From Deinococcus hopiensis KR-140 (lineage in GTDB: Bacteria; Deinococcota; Deinococci; Deinococcales; Deinococcaceae), in the NCBI RefSeq assembly GCF_900176165.1, contig NZ_FWWU01000010.1, positions 151,208-215,207 on the forward strand: a stretch of DNA of 64,000 bases, given 5' to 3'. Of this stretch, positions 45,147-54,750 are shown piece by piece (positions within the stretch are counted from its first letter, which is position 1; each line of letters starts with the position of its first letter). The notes under the pieces are model-generated. The model saw only the letters and a list, made by a program, of their open reading frames with translations, did no database searches and had not been told where the DNA came from. Position numbers and translations under genes: made by a program.

Positions 45147-45924
45147 TATTTGCATAAGGCTCTTCCTTTTCCTTTACTTAAGACGACATGGCTGTTGGAC
45201 ATAAAATTCACTCTCGTGCTTAACAGCAACGATTGATGACCAAATCTTCGTAAAAATTCATTCCTACTCGTGAATAATTTTAAGCCAGCACCAACACAAG
45301 TGATTGTATAAAGTCTTGAGGGCGAAGGTTTTTTGCCTGTGCCCCAGTCAACTATCTTTGAACTTTTACCCTCTTGATTTACATACCGATGAGGATGCTG
45401 TACATATCGGGGAAAGGCCAGTGTTTTTCATCACGCCCAAAGTCAATCACGCCACACGCATTTTTGACGGCATGGCGGAGAGTCTCACTAGGTCCTTCAG
45501 GTCAAACGCCAGAAATGCTTTTTTGCTCATTACCCTGATGGCCAGACTGGGTGACTGCAGGACCGCTTTTCTGGCAATTCCCCATTGGGTCACAAGAGAT
45601 TGGGGTGGCACACAAACGTCAAGCACCACAGCAGATGCAGACCCATGACGATATCAATAAGCGCTCGGGGTACGTGGGGGATGGCCCTATGGCTGAAGTG
45701 GAAGGAGAGCTCTGACTGCGTCCTGGGATGTAGAGAAGGTCTTTCCGCCTCACTGCTGCATTCTGCAGGTGAAGTGACGTCACTCCTGAATCAACTGCAA
45801 ACCCGAGTGCCCTGTGTCAGCTCTCGTCGTCTCCCACAAGCAAGCCCGGTAACACCACGCGTAACCCTCCTTATCAGGGCCACCCCCGTCGTGAAGGGGT
45901 ACGGAAACGATGCGTGTCGTCCTC
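45147..45924. other. Low-GC island, possibly foreign
   Basis: Much poorer in G and C than the rest (ATAAAATTCACTCTCGTGCT, AATAATTTTAAGCCAG), especially 45147-45480. One forward frame (45304-45648, 114 codons, ends TSSTTADADP) has no start signal and no recognised family. No other gene is seen. Confidence 0.5.
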
Positions 45925-46470
45925 ATTGGCCACGCTCTCCACACAATGCTGCTTGATCAACGTCGCTGCCAGCTCAATATGATGCAAGGTCATGGTCAGC
46001 TCCAGACAGAGAGGTGTTGGTCAACCGGGCCCTCAACCGCTCCCCAACAGCGACGGGACTGATCGGGTCGTGCTCCCCCAAAGCAGGAGGGTCGGCGCGA
46101 CGATGAGCGGAAGTTGCGCCGACAAGTCCTTATTCACCGTGCTTATTCACGGCGCCGCGTCTGGATACGTGCGGTAGTACGCCGACGGCCAAGCTCAACC
46201 GCCGAGATGGGCCACAGGCACACCGCCCGAGGTTGCGGGCAGCACGGGCCGTTTGACCTTCATGAGGCCGCCAGCGCCACTTTGAGTGCCGCGAACCCGC
46301 CCATGGACTGGGCTGTTGACCAGTTGCGTCATGTGACGCAGCACCACCGTAGCGGGCTCCTCCATAGCGCGCACATCCGGATGTGCCGGCTTATTCCCGA
46401 GTCCGGGTCAGGTTAGGAGCACATGGTCCGAGTGGACCCGTTCAGCCACTGCTTTCCAGAATGCGGCGCG
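45925..46470 (-). pseudogene. Alpha/beta hydrolase, decayed
   Basis: The reverse strand, across frames, gives QSMGGFAALKVALAA (nucleophile elbow QSMGG), VKRPVLPATSGGVPVAHLGG, YYRTYPDAAP, DLSAQLPLIVAPTLLLWG and, after a further shift, EHDPISPVAVGERLRARL (acid residue), in the right order for a hydrolase. Several frameshifts and stops. Confidence 0.75.
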
Positions 46471-46581
46471 GTCCGCTGCACCCGGAAGAAACGAGCTTGG
46501 CGTCACCGTCCCCAACATGCCCAAGCGCCTGCTGAGGAGACTTTCGCATCCCCCAGGCAGCGTCCTTTAAGACGGACAGTC

Positions 46582-46731
46582 CTACGGTTTGGAGATTATC
46601 CGTTCCGTCCCCTGGGCTCCGGTGATTCCACGCCTCTGTGTCACCGGTTTTCCTGCCCCCTCTGCGGCGCAGCGTTGCACGTCCGCTCGGGCTGGCCCGT
46701 AATTTCATGATGGATGAACCGGAACCCGTAT
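46582..46731 (-). repeat. MITE-1 copy
   Basis: Reverse orientation: CTACGGTTTGGAGATTATCC, then CGGTGATTCCACGCCTCTGT, CACCGGTTTTCCTGCCCCCT, and at the far end GATGGATGAACCGGAACCCG. Confidence 0.85.
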
Positions 46732-46923
46732 CAGAGCCAGCCATCTCCTGGGAATCTCCATGCGGATCATTCCCGTTCATCGGTCGTTCACGGCCACTTT
46801 CCTACTCTTCTCTCAGGCAGAAGGGAAGGCAGCACACCGCCACAACCCCAAGGGGAGAACACTTCCGCCATTCCAACTTCCACGCCACGCCCCTCCACCT
46901 TCAAATCACCCCAGGAGAACACC

Positions 46924-47985
46924 ATGAACACCAAGACCAGACTGCTGATCGGTACCCTCGCAACGAGCGTTGCCCTCTCCCTCTCCGCTTCCGCCGCCGT
47001 CCTCCCCGTTCGCGGAGACGACCTCGCCGGAAACGAACGCTACTTGACCTTCGTCCACACGGGCGGTGTTCAGGCCGAAGGCAAAGACATCGGCGCTCGG
47101 CGGTACATCACCGATACCCAGTGGTCTGCCTTCAAACCTGACGCCACCAACCCCAAGGACCTCAACAGCTGGGTGGTCTACGGCAAACCCTTTTACGCCA
47201 TGGCCTCCGGAACCGTCGTGGCCTGCTGGAGAAACGCTCCCGAGAACATCCCCGGCAGCCTGCACCCGCAGTACAAGCCCGGCTTCAAGTTCGCCGGCGG
47301 AGGCAACCACCTCTGGATCCTGCAGGACGACGGTACGTACGCCCTGTACGCACATGCACAACCCGGTAGCATTCCCGCAAATATCTGCCCCCACAACGCC
47401 CCCTTGTTCACGGGAAACAGCGGGAAAGGTGGAAGCCCCGACATCGAGCCTGAGGCACGGGTGACCAACGGCGCGCGGATCAGCGCGGGGCAGTTCCTGG
47501 GTCGTGTGGGCAACTCGGGTTCATCTGAAAGTGGCCCGCACCTGCACGTTCATATGGAGAAGGGCGGCAAGCCCGTGCCCATGGCCTTCGATCGCGGGCT
47601 CACCACCCCCTTTACAGGAGGCAAAGTGAGCTTGAATGGGCCTTGGACGCCACTGGCCGGGAATGCACTGCCGGAATCGTCCATTCTGATCTGGCCTGCA
47701 CGCCCGGCAGGGAACCTGACGTTCAACGGGATCAAAGGTGAGGACTACCAGCGTCTGGCGGAGCACTTGGCAGATTCAGGCATGATGCCGAACCTGATCA
47801 CTTGTACATCGAACGGAGCAACGTACAACTCCACCTGGGTGCCCAAGCAAGGTGATTTTGCGACGTATCACGGGATGACGGCCACGGTGGCGGCGGAACG
47901 TCACGCCGCCCTGACGCAGCAAGGTTTCAAGCGGACCTCCTCGTATACCTGTGGGAGCGTGACCGTCGCGGTCTGGCGCAAGTAA
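46924..47985 (+). CDS. Secreted M23-like peptidase-domain protein
   Basis: 353 residues; AGGAG lies seven bases before the ATG. A signal peptide (about 1-25, LATSVALSLSASAA) is followed by an M23-like beta fold: VYGKPFYAMASGTVVACWRN, GGGNHLWILQDDGTYALYAH, and SGQ-like ISAGQFLGRVGNSGSSESG with PHLHVHM carrying the HxH zinc pair. The first ligand His of classical M23 (HxGxD) is not obvious, so it may be an inactive binder. The C-terminal 100 residues (GIKGEDYQRLAEHLADSGMM onward) form an extra domain with two cysteines. It is exported and perhaps acts on cell wall. Confidence 0.85.
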   Translation: MNTKTRLLIGTLATSVALSLSASAAVLPVRGDDLAGNERYLTFVHTGGVQAEGKDIGARRYITDTQWSAFKPDATNPKDLNSWVVYGKPFYAMASGTVVACWRNAPENIPGSLHPQYKPGFKFAGGGNHLWILQDDGTYALYAHAQPGSIPANICPHNAPLFTGNSGKGGSPDIEPEARVTNGARISAGQFLGRVGNSGSSESGPHLHVHMEKGGKPVPMAFDRGLTTPFTGGKVSLNGPWTPLAGNALPESSILIWPARPAGNLTFNGIKGEDYQRLAEHLADSGMMPNLITCTSNGATYNSTWVPKQGDFATYHGMTATVAAERHAALTQQGFKRTSSYTCGSVTVAVWRK

Positions 47986-48005
47986 AGCCTCCAGAGCTTG
48001 ACAAG

Positions 48006-48065
48006 AAAAAGCAAGGTGAAGCCTCCACGGATGGGACATAGCGTGGGGGCTTCACCTTGCTTTTT
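48006..48065 (+). terminator. Very strong intrinsic terminator
   Basis: Arm AAAAAGCAAGGTGAAGCC (48006-48023) pairs with GGCTTCACCTTGCTTTTT (48048-48065), with further pairing CCACG/CGTGG nearer the loop. It ends in TTTTT, 20 bases after the M23 stop. Confidence 0.9.
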
Positions 48066-48096
48066 CAGGGACCTTCTTCAGCTGCGTTCAGAGCCC

Positions 48097-48228
48097 TGGC
48101 GCAGTTGTCCGACTGGGGCGCCGCGCGTGGAAGGGCACCCCTCACGGCGCCCCAGTCTCCCCATGCGCCTTCAAGTTCACCCGCCGGACCCGGTCAGAAA
48201 AAAGTCTCCTTTTTGACAAATGCTCTAA
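48097..48228 (-). repeat. MITE-2 copy
   Basis: Starts GCGCAGTTGTCCGACTGGGG, has GTGGAAGGGCACCCCTCACG, and ends TTTTTGACAAATGCTCTAAG. It includes a long internal inverted repeat (ACTGGGGCGCC / GGCGCCCCAGT). Confidence 0.85.
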
Positions 48229-48324
48229 GGACGTTGAGCAAACCCAGCACCATCGCTTCCCCATTTCGCCTTCAATCAGGCAGAGGCAGCCATCCGCAAT
48301 TCGCCTCGCCCCACAGGAGTGCCT

Positions 48325-48627
48325 ATGAACTTGACGTCCTTGCTCTCCGACATTGCCCTCGTTCTCCTCTGCGCCAGCCTCAGCGCCACCCTCGCGGTCA
48401 CCGGGTATAGCCTCCAGGACCCCCACGTTCGCTCCCCCTGGGTCCTCATCCTCATCCTCATTGCCCTCCTCAGCGCTGCAGGCTTCATTGCCCTTAACCA
48501 GAGCGCGTACACCTCTCCTCTCATACTCCCCCTGGCTGCACTCCTGCGCACTGCTCCCCTCCTCGCCGTGAGTGTTCTTGCCAGCCTGGCCTGCCTGATT
48601 GTCGCCGCCGTGCGCGCCCGCCACTGA
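48325..48627 (+). CDS. Small membrane protein
   Basis: 100 residues; AGGAG lies five bases before the ATG. Three hydrophobic segments: SLLSDIALVLLCASLSATLA, WVLILILIALLSAAGFIALN and a C-terminal one ending AVSVLASLACLIVAAVRARH. No family is recognised. It is isolated, behind a MITE-2 copy. Confidence 0.7.
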   Translation: MNLTSLLSDIALVLLCASLSATLAVTGYSLQDPHVRSPWVLILILIALLSAAGFIALNQSAYTSPLILPLAALLRTAPLLAVSVLASLACLIVAAVRARH

Positions 48628-49436
48628 CACGCCCGCACCGCTCGGCCTGCCCAGGACGACCTCCTCATTCCTTTGGCGGACGTGGGCCGTACGGGTTGTC
48701 CGTACACGCCGTTTATCCCCCCAGAGAACCCACCGGGTGAAGTCGGCAGGCCCCTGCCAGAGACCTGCCTGACCAGAGGCGATTCATCCGGGCTGCAGCA
48801 CCTGGAGAGCGGTGTTCCCCGTTTCCCGGTGTGCTGCGGGGACGCAACCCTCACTCCGGCTCCTGCTCAACGTGCGCCCCCTGGAACCCCCCGCATTACC
48901 CTGAAGCCGTGCTCAAAGGCGAGGTGACCAGCGCCTGTGGAGCGGGGGAGACAGCGTCCCCCCCGCACGGACCCGCTTCATCACGCCGCGCACCCAGGGG
49001 GGCGCTTGCCGCCGTTCAGCAGCTGGGCCAGGGCCGCGTCTGGGACCGACGCCGCAATGGAGCGGGTCCGGCACCCGAGTTCGGCCAGGACCTGCTCCGC
49101 GCGAGGTGCGGTTTCTCCACCCCGGCCTCACACAGCCTGAGGAGGCCCCGGCCGCCGCGACAGCGGGAGCCGCAACCGGGTCAGGAGCGGAGAGCGCAGA
49201 GGGGAGGCAGGGTCCGTCATAGGCAGGGCAAAGGTGAAGCCAGCATACTCTGACGCGGCTGGGCACCACCGGCGCAGGACGGAGGGCGTGCTGGGTTCCT
49301 CCCTCACCGTTTTGAGAAGGTCGGACGCCCTCCCTGTGGTGCATGATTGAACCTATGGACATGCCCCTGACTTCCCAGGCGGACGTTCCCACCCCCGCGA
49401 TGCTGCAAAATCCTCACGAGATTTATTCGTGACATC
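48628..49436. other. Intergenic stretch, no recognised gene (see also the note on 49355)
   Basis: GC-rich with no convincing frame. A short frame from the ATG at 49355 (MDMPLTSQADVPTPAMLQNP, then HEIYS and stop at 49432) reads like the natural N-terminus of the following signalling protein. Confidence 0.45.
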
Positions 49437-51890
49437 GTGGTGGTCTTTGATCCTCACGGCGGGTTGATTTACGCCAGTCCATCCACCCAGCAGCTTGGTT
49501 ACGCCTGCGCACCGTCCGCGCCTCCTGTTCGCGCCTTTGACCTGATCCACCCGGACGACCGTCCCCTCGTTGAAAAAGCCCTGCGTCACGCATCATCGTT
49601 CGGAGAAGCCAGCGTCCTCAGCCCCCACCGGGTCCGGCATGCCGACGGGTCATGGCGCTGGCTGGAAGGGACGCTGGTCAATCTGCTTGATGACTTTGAC
49701 GTGCGCGGATACATGCTCATTGCCCGGGACGTGACGCTCATTCGGCAGAGTCAGGAAGCCCTGGCACAACACAGTCAGGAGAAAGCTGTCCTCCTCGAAA
49801 GCATCACGGACGCCTTCTACTCCCTGGATTCCTCCTGGCGCTTCACCTACGTGAATGACCGCGCTGCCACGCTGCTCGCTCGGCCCGCGCAGGAGTTGCT
49901 CGGGCAAGTCAAATGGACGGTCTTTCCGGAATCTGTCGGCACCGATATTGAAGAGCGGTACCGTGAAGCGGTTCAGACGCAGCGACCTTTCTCGTTTGAG
50001 ACCTGGTATCCCCCATTACAGGTGTGGGGGGAGATTAACCTGTACCCCTCAGCGCAGGGATTATCGGTCGTGATTCAGGACATCACTGCTCGAAAGGTCC
50101 ACGAGCAGCTGGAACGCGACCGGCTTCGCATCCTGCAAATGACGGTGGAAGGTGCGCCGCTCCCAGATATTCTGACGGAGGTTTCGCTCATGGTTGAGCG
50201 GCAGCGTCCGGGTACCCTGTGCTCGGTCCTGCTCCTCCGGGACGGACGCTTATACACGGGCGCCAGTCCAACCCTTCCCCCGGTATTCACGCAAGCCGTG
50301 GAGGGTCTGCGGGTCGGTTTGAACAGTGGTGTCTGCGGAACCGCAGCGTTCACCCGGCAACTCGTGGTGATTGATGACGTTGCCACGCATCCGGCCACGC
50401 AAAACTTCCGCGCCCTTGCGGCCCTGTGTGGCCTCCATTCCTGTGCCTCCCTGCCCATTCTCGACGGCGCGGGTGAAGTGCTGGGAACCTTTGCGCTCTA
50501 CGCGCGCCAACCGAAGCAGATCCAGGCCAAAGACATTGAGCTTATGGAAAAAGCCCGCCACTTGACGGCTCTTGCCATTGAGCAGCGCCGACTTCACCAG
50601 CAGCTCACGCATCAGGCGCAGCACGACCCGCTCACGCAGCTCCCGAACCGGGCGTTGGCGGCAGAGTACCTCGACCACGCCCTACGGCAAGCGGAAGACG
50701 GGGGGGGAGACGTGGCGCTGCTGTTCGTCGACATCGATGATTTCAAAGCGATCAACGACACCCTGGGACACACGGTGGGGGACGACGTCCTCATTGAAGT
50801 GGCCCGAAGGTTGAGCACTTGCTGCCGAGAAGGAGACCTGCTCGCGCGCGCCGGTGGGGATGAGTTCTCCCTGGTCCTGCCCGGTACACCTCAAAGCGCA
50901 GCGGTGGACATGGCGCAGCAGGTTCTGGGGGTCCTCCGCCGGCCGTTTGCGTTGCATGGCCGCGAACTGTACGTTGCTGCCTCCGTCGGCATCAGCGTCT
51001 CTCCACAAGCTGGACGAGACGCGAGTTCCTTACGGCGTCACGCGGATCTGGCCATGTACCGCGCAAAAAGCAGGAAGTTGGGGTACGCCGTCTTCGAGCA
51101 GGAAATGAACCGGAGGACGCTCGAGCGCCTGCAACTCGCGAGTGACCTCCGCCACGCCGTTGAGAACCAAGAACTTGAACTGCACTACCAGCCGCAAGTC
51201 AACCTTTCCGCAGGACAGGTGGTGGGCGCAGAAGCGCTCCTCCGCTGGCGACATCCACAGCTGGGCATGGTTTCCCCAGCACAGTTCATTCCATTGGCTG
51301 AGGAAACGGGCCTGATCGTTCCCCTGGGCGAGTGGGTGCTCCGACAAGCCTGTAGGCAAGCCGTCAGGTGGACAGCCGCCAGCCGAGCGACGCTCCGCAT
51401 CGCCGTGAACGTGTCCGCCCTGCAATTTGAACGGCCGGACTTCGTCTCCATTGTGGCGGCTTGCCTGCACGACAGTGGCCTTGAGCCTGAACAGCTGGAA
51501 CTTGAACTCACGGAGAGTGTGGTGATGCAAGACATCCAGGAGTCCAGCGCGCGAATGACAGCCCTACGCGCCTTGGGCGTCAGGCTGGCCGTCGATGATT
51601 TTGGAACTGGGCACTCCAGTCTGAGCTACCTTCAGCGCCTTCCGCTGAATGTCTTGAAGATCGACCGTTCCTTCGTCCAGCAAGTGTCCGGCGTAGAAAG
51701 CGCCCTGGGTGTGGTGAAGGCCATCGTTGCGCTGGCGCAACACCTGGGTCTGGGCACGGTTGCAGAAGGCATCGAGACGAAAGAAGAGTGGCGGCTGTTA
51801 CGCGAATTGGGCTGCGTGGATGGCCAGGGCTTCTTCTTTGGCCGCCCAGCAGAAGCGGGAAAGGGCTGGCCCGTCACCGCAACGGAATAG
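49437..51890 (+). CDS. PAS-PAS-GAF-GGDEF-EAL cyclic-di-GMP protein
   Basis: 817 residues from the GTG at 49437. The domains are PAS (about 1-100, VVFDPHGGLIYASPSTQQLG), PAS (about 115-225, SITDAFYSLDSSWRFTYVND), GAF (about 240-390, LNSGVCGTAAFTRQLVVIDD), GGDEF (about 400-560, DLLARAGGDEFSLVLPG) and EAL (about 575-810, VGAEALLRWRHP, ELELTESVVM, VDDFGTGHSS, VLKIDRSF, VAEGIET). Both catalytic motifs are intact, so it may make and degrade c-di-GMP. It is soluble. The first PAS lacks its usual upstream residues. A short frame from 49355 supplies them in another frame, so either a frameshift exists near 49425 or the GTG start is real. Confidence 0.92.
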   Translation: MVVFDPHGGLIYASPSTQQLGYACAPSAPPVRAFDLIHPDDRPLVEKALRHASSFGEASVLSPHRVRHADGSWRWLEGTLVNLLDDFDVRGYMLIARDVTLIRQSQEALAQHSQEKAVLLESITDAFYSLDSSWRFTYVNDRAATLLARPAQELLGQVKWTVFPESVGTDIEERYREAVQTQRPFSFETWYPPLQVWGEINLYPSAQGLSVVIQDITARKVHEQLERDRLRILQMTVEGAPLPDILTEVSLMVERQRPGTLCSVLLLRDGRLYTGASPTLPPVFTQAVEGLRVGLNSGVCGTAAFTRQLVVIDDVATHPATQNFRALAALCGLHSCASLPILDGAGEVLGTFALYARQPKQIQAKDIELMEKARHLTALAIEQRRLHQQLTHQAQHDPLTQLPNRALAAEYLDHALRQAEDGGGDVALLFVDIDDFKAINDTLGHTVGDDVLIEVARRLSTCCREGDLLARAGGDEFSLVLPGTPQSAAVDMAQQVLGVLRRPFALHGRELYVAASVGISVSPQAGRDASSLRRHADLAMYRAKSRKLGYAVFEQEMNRRTLERLQLASDLRHAVENQELELHYQPQVNLSAGQVVGAEALLRWRHPQLGMVSPAQFIPLAEETGLIVPLGEWVLRQACRQAVRWTAASRATLRIAVNVSALQFERPDFVSIVAACLHDSGLEPEQLELELTESVVMQDIQESSARMTALRALGVRLAVDDFGTGHSSLSYLQRLPLNVLKIDRSFVQQVSGVESALGVVKAIVALAQHLGLGTVAEGIETKEEWRLLRELGCVDGQGFFFGRPAEAGKGWPVTATE

Positions 51891-52507
51891 GCCACCTGAC
51901 CGCGGTGGGTGACTGAAAGCCTGGAGCAAAGTCCAAGATCACCTTTCCTCGGTTGGACTTCAGAAGGCAGAGGGGCTGTGGGAAGGCAGGCGGCTTGTCG
52001 ATGGTGCCGGCCGTGGCGTGCAGGAAGGGTGGAGTGAGCCGGGTGGTGAAGATTGGCGATGCGGGCATGGAGGTGATAAAACGTTGCGCCCGGTGCCGTG
52101 ACCGAGAAACCCCGCTGCTGACGTTCCTGTCGTCGTGTGGGGTGGTGGGAATGTTCGGTCGGCCTGTTCACCGAGCAGAACCGTCCGTCAGGGGTACTTC
52201 ATTCAGCAGATCAGCCTTCCGCTCTTTGATGCAGGGCGTACGGCTGTACGTGCCCAACACCTCCTGAAAACAACCATGACCGACATCGGGGAGGTGCACG
52301 CTTGAGGCGTTAACCACCATGCGCACAGCGCTTCGTCTTGAACGCCTTTTTGCAGTGCCAGACGCACTTTCCAGGTGTAATGCTCAAGTAATGGGGGCCT
52401 GTCAGTCTCTGTTCAAGCACAACCGCAGTCACAGAGGAACCGAGAAGTACCGTCGCCCGCCCCTTTTCGCAGAGGCCGAGCCTGCTGCATTCCCTGAGGA
52501 GATCACC
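51891..52507. other. Intergenic stretch, no recognised gene
   Basis: No convincing gene. A stop-free reverse frame overlaps the EAL end but has no coding character. Confidence 0.4.
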
Positions 52508-52867
52508 ATGACCAACGTCAAAGACACACTCGACGCCGCCCTCCGCACCATTGATGGGGCCATCGCGACCGCCCTGGTCGACTACAGCAGTGGAATGGCC
52601 CTGGGCACCCTGGGAAGCGGTGTCAACCTGGAGATCGCCGCCGCGGGCAACACGGAAGTCGTGCGGGCCAAGATGCGCACGATGGAGATGCTCGGCATTA
52701 CGGGGTCCATCGAGGACATCCTCATCACGCTGGACAAGCAGTACCACATCCTGTTTATCCTGCCGAGTCAGAAGCTGTTCATGTACCTGGTGCTGAACAA
52801 GGATCAGGCCAACCTGGCGATGGCCCGTTTCAAACTCCGCGCCCTCGCCGACAACCTCACGGTCTAA
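52508..52867 (+). CDS. Roadblock/LC7-domain protein
   Basis: 119 residues; AGGAG lies eight bases before the ATG. A single roadblock/LC7 domain: VKDTLDAALRTIDGAIATAL, DYSSGMALGTLGSG, GNTEVVRAKMRTMEMLGITG, EDILITLDKQYHILFILPSQ, KLFMYLVLNKDQANLAMARF. Bacterial LC7 proteins of the MglB type dimerise and control small Ras-like GTPases or act as signalling scaffolds. No MglA GTPase gene is in the window. Its fold is repeated, with high similarity, as the C-terminal domain of the gene 212 bases downstream, so the pair arose by duplication and may form heterodimers. Confidence 0.85.
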   Translation: MTNVKDTLDAALRTIDGAIATALVDYSSGMALGTLGSGVNLEIAAAGNTEVVRAKMRTMEMLGITGSIEDILITLDKQYHILFILPSQKLFMYLVLNKDQANLAMARFKLRALADNLTV

Positions 52868-53079
52868 ACCAACGGCGCCTCGGCTTCACTTCAGGCCCCG
52901 CTTCGCCTCAACCACCCGTGTTGGGCGGGTCCCATTCCGCCTGCCGGTGCGGGACGGAGCCATTCCTGGCGGGGGTCATGCGGGCAAATCACCATGGACC
53001 AGCGAAGGGGACGACGTGCATCAGCAGCGTGAGGTGAATCAAAGTCGACCCCACCGCCGGCCCGGAGGACGCCATCGGG

Positions 53080-54105
53080 TTGGGGCTCCCCCAGGCACCC
53101 GATCTGGTTGTGCTGCAGGTGGAGGCGCCTGTTCCGGAGATCCACCCGCTGTTCGAGTACGCCCGGGAGGTGTGGCCGCAGACCTTTTTCCTGCTGAGCA
53201 CCTCCTGCACGCGCGAGGACGTGCAGCCGCTGTTCTCCCGGTATGGGGATATGCCCCTCGCCTCGCCCCATCCCGGGCCGCTGTGCGCCGCGGTTGCCCA
53301 CGAGGTGACCACGCTCAGCCACGGTTCACTGCGGGGTCTGTCGCTGCCCAGTTTCCTGCAGATGATGGAGTGGGAGGCCAGGAGCCTGGCGATTCGCGTG
53401 CAGTCTGAGCACGACTGGGGGCGGCTGCACCTCAAGCAGGGCCGCCTGGTGGACGCCTACGTCCACCGGCAACAACAGTACGGGGAAGCGGCCGTGTTCG
53501 AGATTCTGAACTGGCAGGACACCGCGGTGACCATCGAGCGTTCCTACCGCAACGAGCATGACGTGATCGGTCAACCCCTCACGTCCCTGCTGATGGAAGC
53601 CATGAAGCGCAGAGACGAGGGCCAGCACTCCGGGGCGCTCCGCCTGGACGACTTCATCCTTGACAAGGGCCACGCGCAGGGGGCCGTGCCCACCACGCCG
53701 TTCCCCGCGCCTCCCCTACTTTCTACAGATGATTTTTCCTCTGTGGCTGTACAGAAGCACAACGTGGAGAACGTCAGAGACACATTGGATTCAGCCCTCG
53801 GAACGATTGATGGAGCGGTGGCGGCCACCCTGCTGCACTACGGGAGCGGGACGGCCTTAGGGAGTCTGGGCAGCGGTGGCGCCGATTTAGAGATGGCCAT
53901 CCCCGGGAATACGGAAGTGATGCGGGCCTTGATGCGCACGATAGAGATGCTCGGCATTCCAGGCGGGATCGAGGACATTCTCATTGGCCTGGAGGAGCAG
54001 TATCGCATTCTGTCCGTCGTACCGGATAAGAAGCTGTTCATGTATTTGGTACTGAGCGAGGGCCAGTCCAATTTGGCAATGGCGCGGTATAAGCTGTGCA
54101 CTTAG
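53080..54105 (+). CDS. Receiver-like / DUF4388-like / roadblock fusion protein
   Basis: About 341 residues from a TTG with GGAGG 11 bases upstream; the frame has a stop at 53035, so little can be missing. N-terminal 95 residues: APDLVVLQVEAPVPEIHPLF and TFFLLSTSCTREDVQPLFSR resemble a response-regulator receiver lacking its first strand and acidic pocket. Middle (about 90-165): LSLPSFLQMMEWEARSLAIR, GRLHLKQGRLVDAYVHRQQQ is a DUF4388/PATAN-type domain. C-terminal 115 residues (NVRDTLDSALGTIDGAVAAT, LFMYLVLSEGQSNLAMARYK) closely match the LC7 protein at 52508. It probably couples a signal to the LC7 partner. Confidence 0.8.
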   Translation: MGLPQAPDLVVLQVEAPVPEIHPLFEYAREVWPQTFFLLSTSCTREDVQPLFSRYGDMPLASPHPGPLCAAVAHEVTTLSHGSLRGLSLPSFLQMMEWEARSLAIRVQSEHDWGRLHLKQGRLVDAYVHRQQQYGEAAVFEILNWQDTAVTIERSYRNEHDVIGQPLTSLLMEAMKRRDEGQHSGALRLDDFILDKGHAQGAVPTTPFPAPPLLSTDDFSSVAVQKHNVENVRDTLDSALGTIDGAVAATLLHYGSGTALGSLGSGGADLEMAIPGNTEVMRALMRTIEMLGIPGGIEDILIGLEEQYRILSVVPDKKLFMYLVLSEGQSNLAMARYKLCT

Positions 54106-54241
54106 TACAAGACCTTAATCTTTGACGCGCGTTCCGTCTCTTGCACATTTCCCAGGACACCGCGAAGGCGCTGCGATAGGATACTGAAGAGAGGGGATTT
54201 TTCTTGACGGCGAAACGCATTCAAACGTATGAAGCCCAGAC

Positions 54242-54371
54242 TCTAGAGCACTTGTCAAGAAGGAGACTTCTTTTTGACTCAGCCCAGCAGATGAACTTGA
54301 ATGCGCATTGAGGAGAGTGGAGACGTGAGTGAAAGGGCGCCCCTCACGTCTCTACTCGGACAAATGCTCCA
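54242..54371 (+). repeat. MITE-2 copy
   Basis: CTAGAGCACTTGTCAAGAAG at one end and CTCGGACAAATGCTCCAGG at the other, with AAAGGGCGCCCCTCACGTCT inside. It lies between the LC7 fusion gene and the BTAD gene. Confidence 0.85.
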
Positions 54372-54750
54372 GGTGGATAATCGGGGCGAGGAAATTCTGC
54401 CCACTACGCTCCTGTTTTCAGCACTCATTCCATGCCTTCGGGGCGTTCTTTAGCTCCCCGACGCAGACATCCGCGTTGGGTTTGCCTTTCGGGTGGAGGG
54501 AGCGAGGATGGACCATGGCTCGCCTGTCGATCGCACCTTTTTTGCGTTCCACACGACTCCCAGCCAAAACCGTGACCTATTCCCCGATGATCTCTACTTT
54601 TGGTGCCCTCGTTGTGCCCAGGCACACAGTTCAGGGCCCTCCGAGCTCGCCATCAAGCTTTAATATTCCTCATTCAGGACCTTTAGATATGATGAAAGAA
54701 TTTAGAAAGTATTAAGATGAGAGAGTACGCCTACGCTTGAGGAGGCGAAC

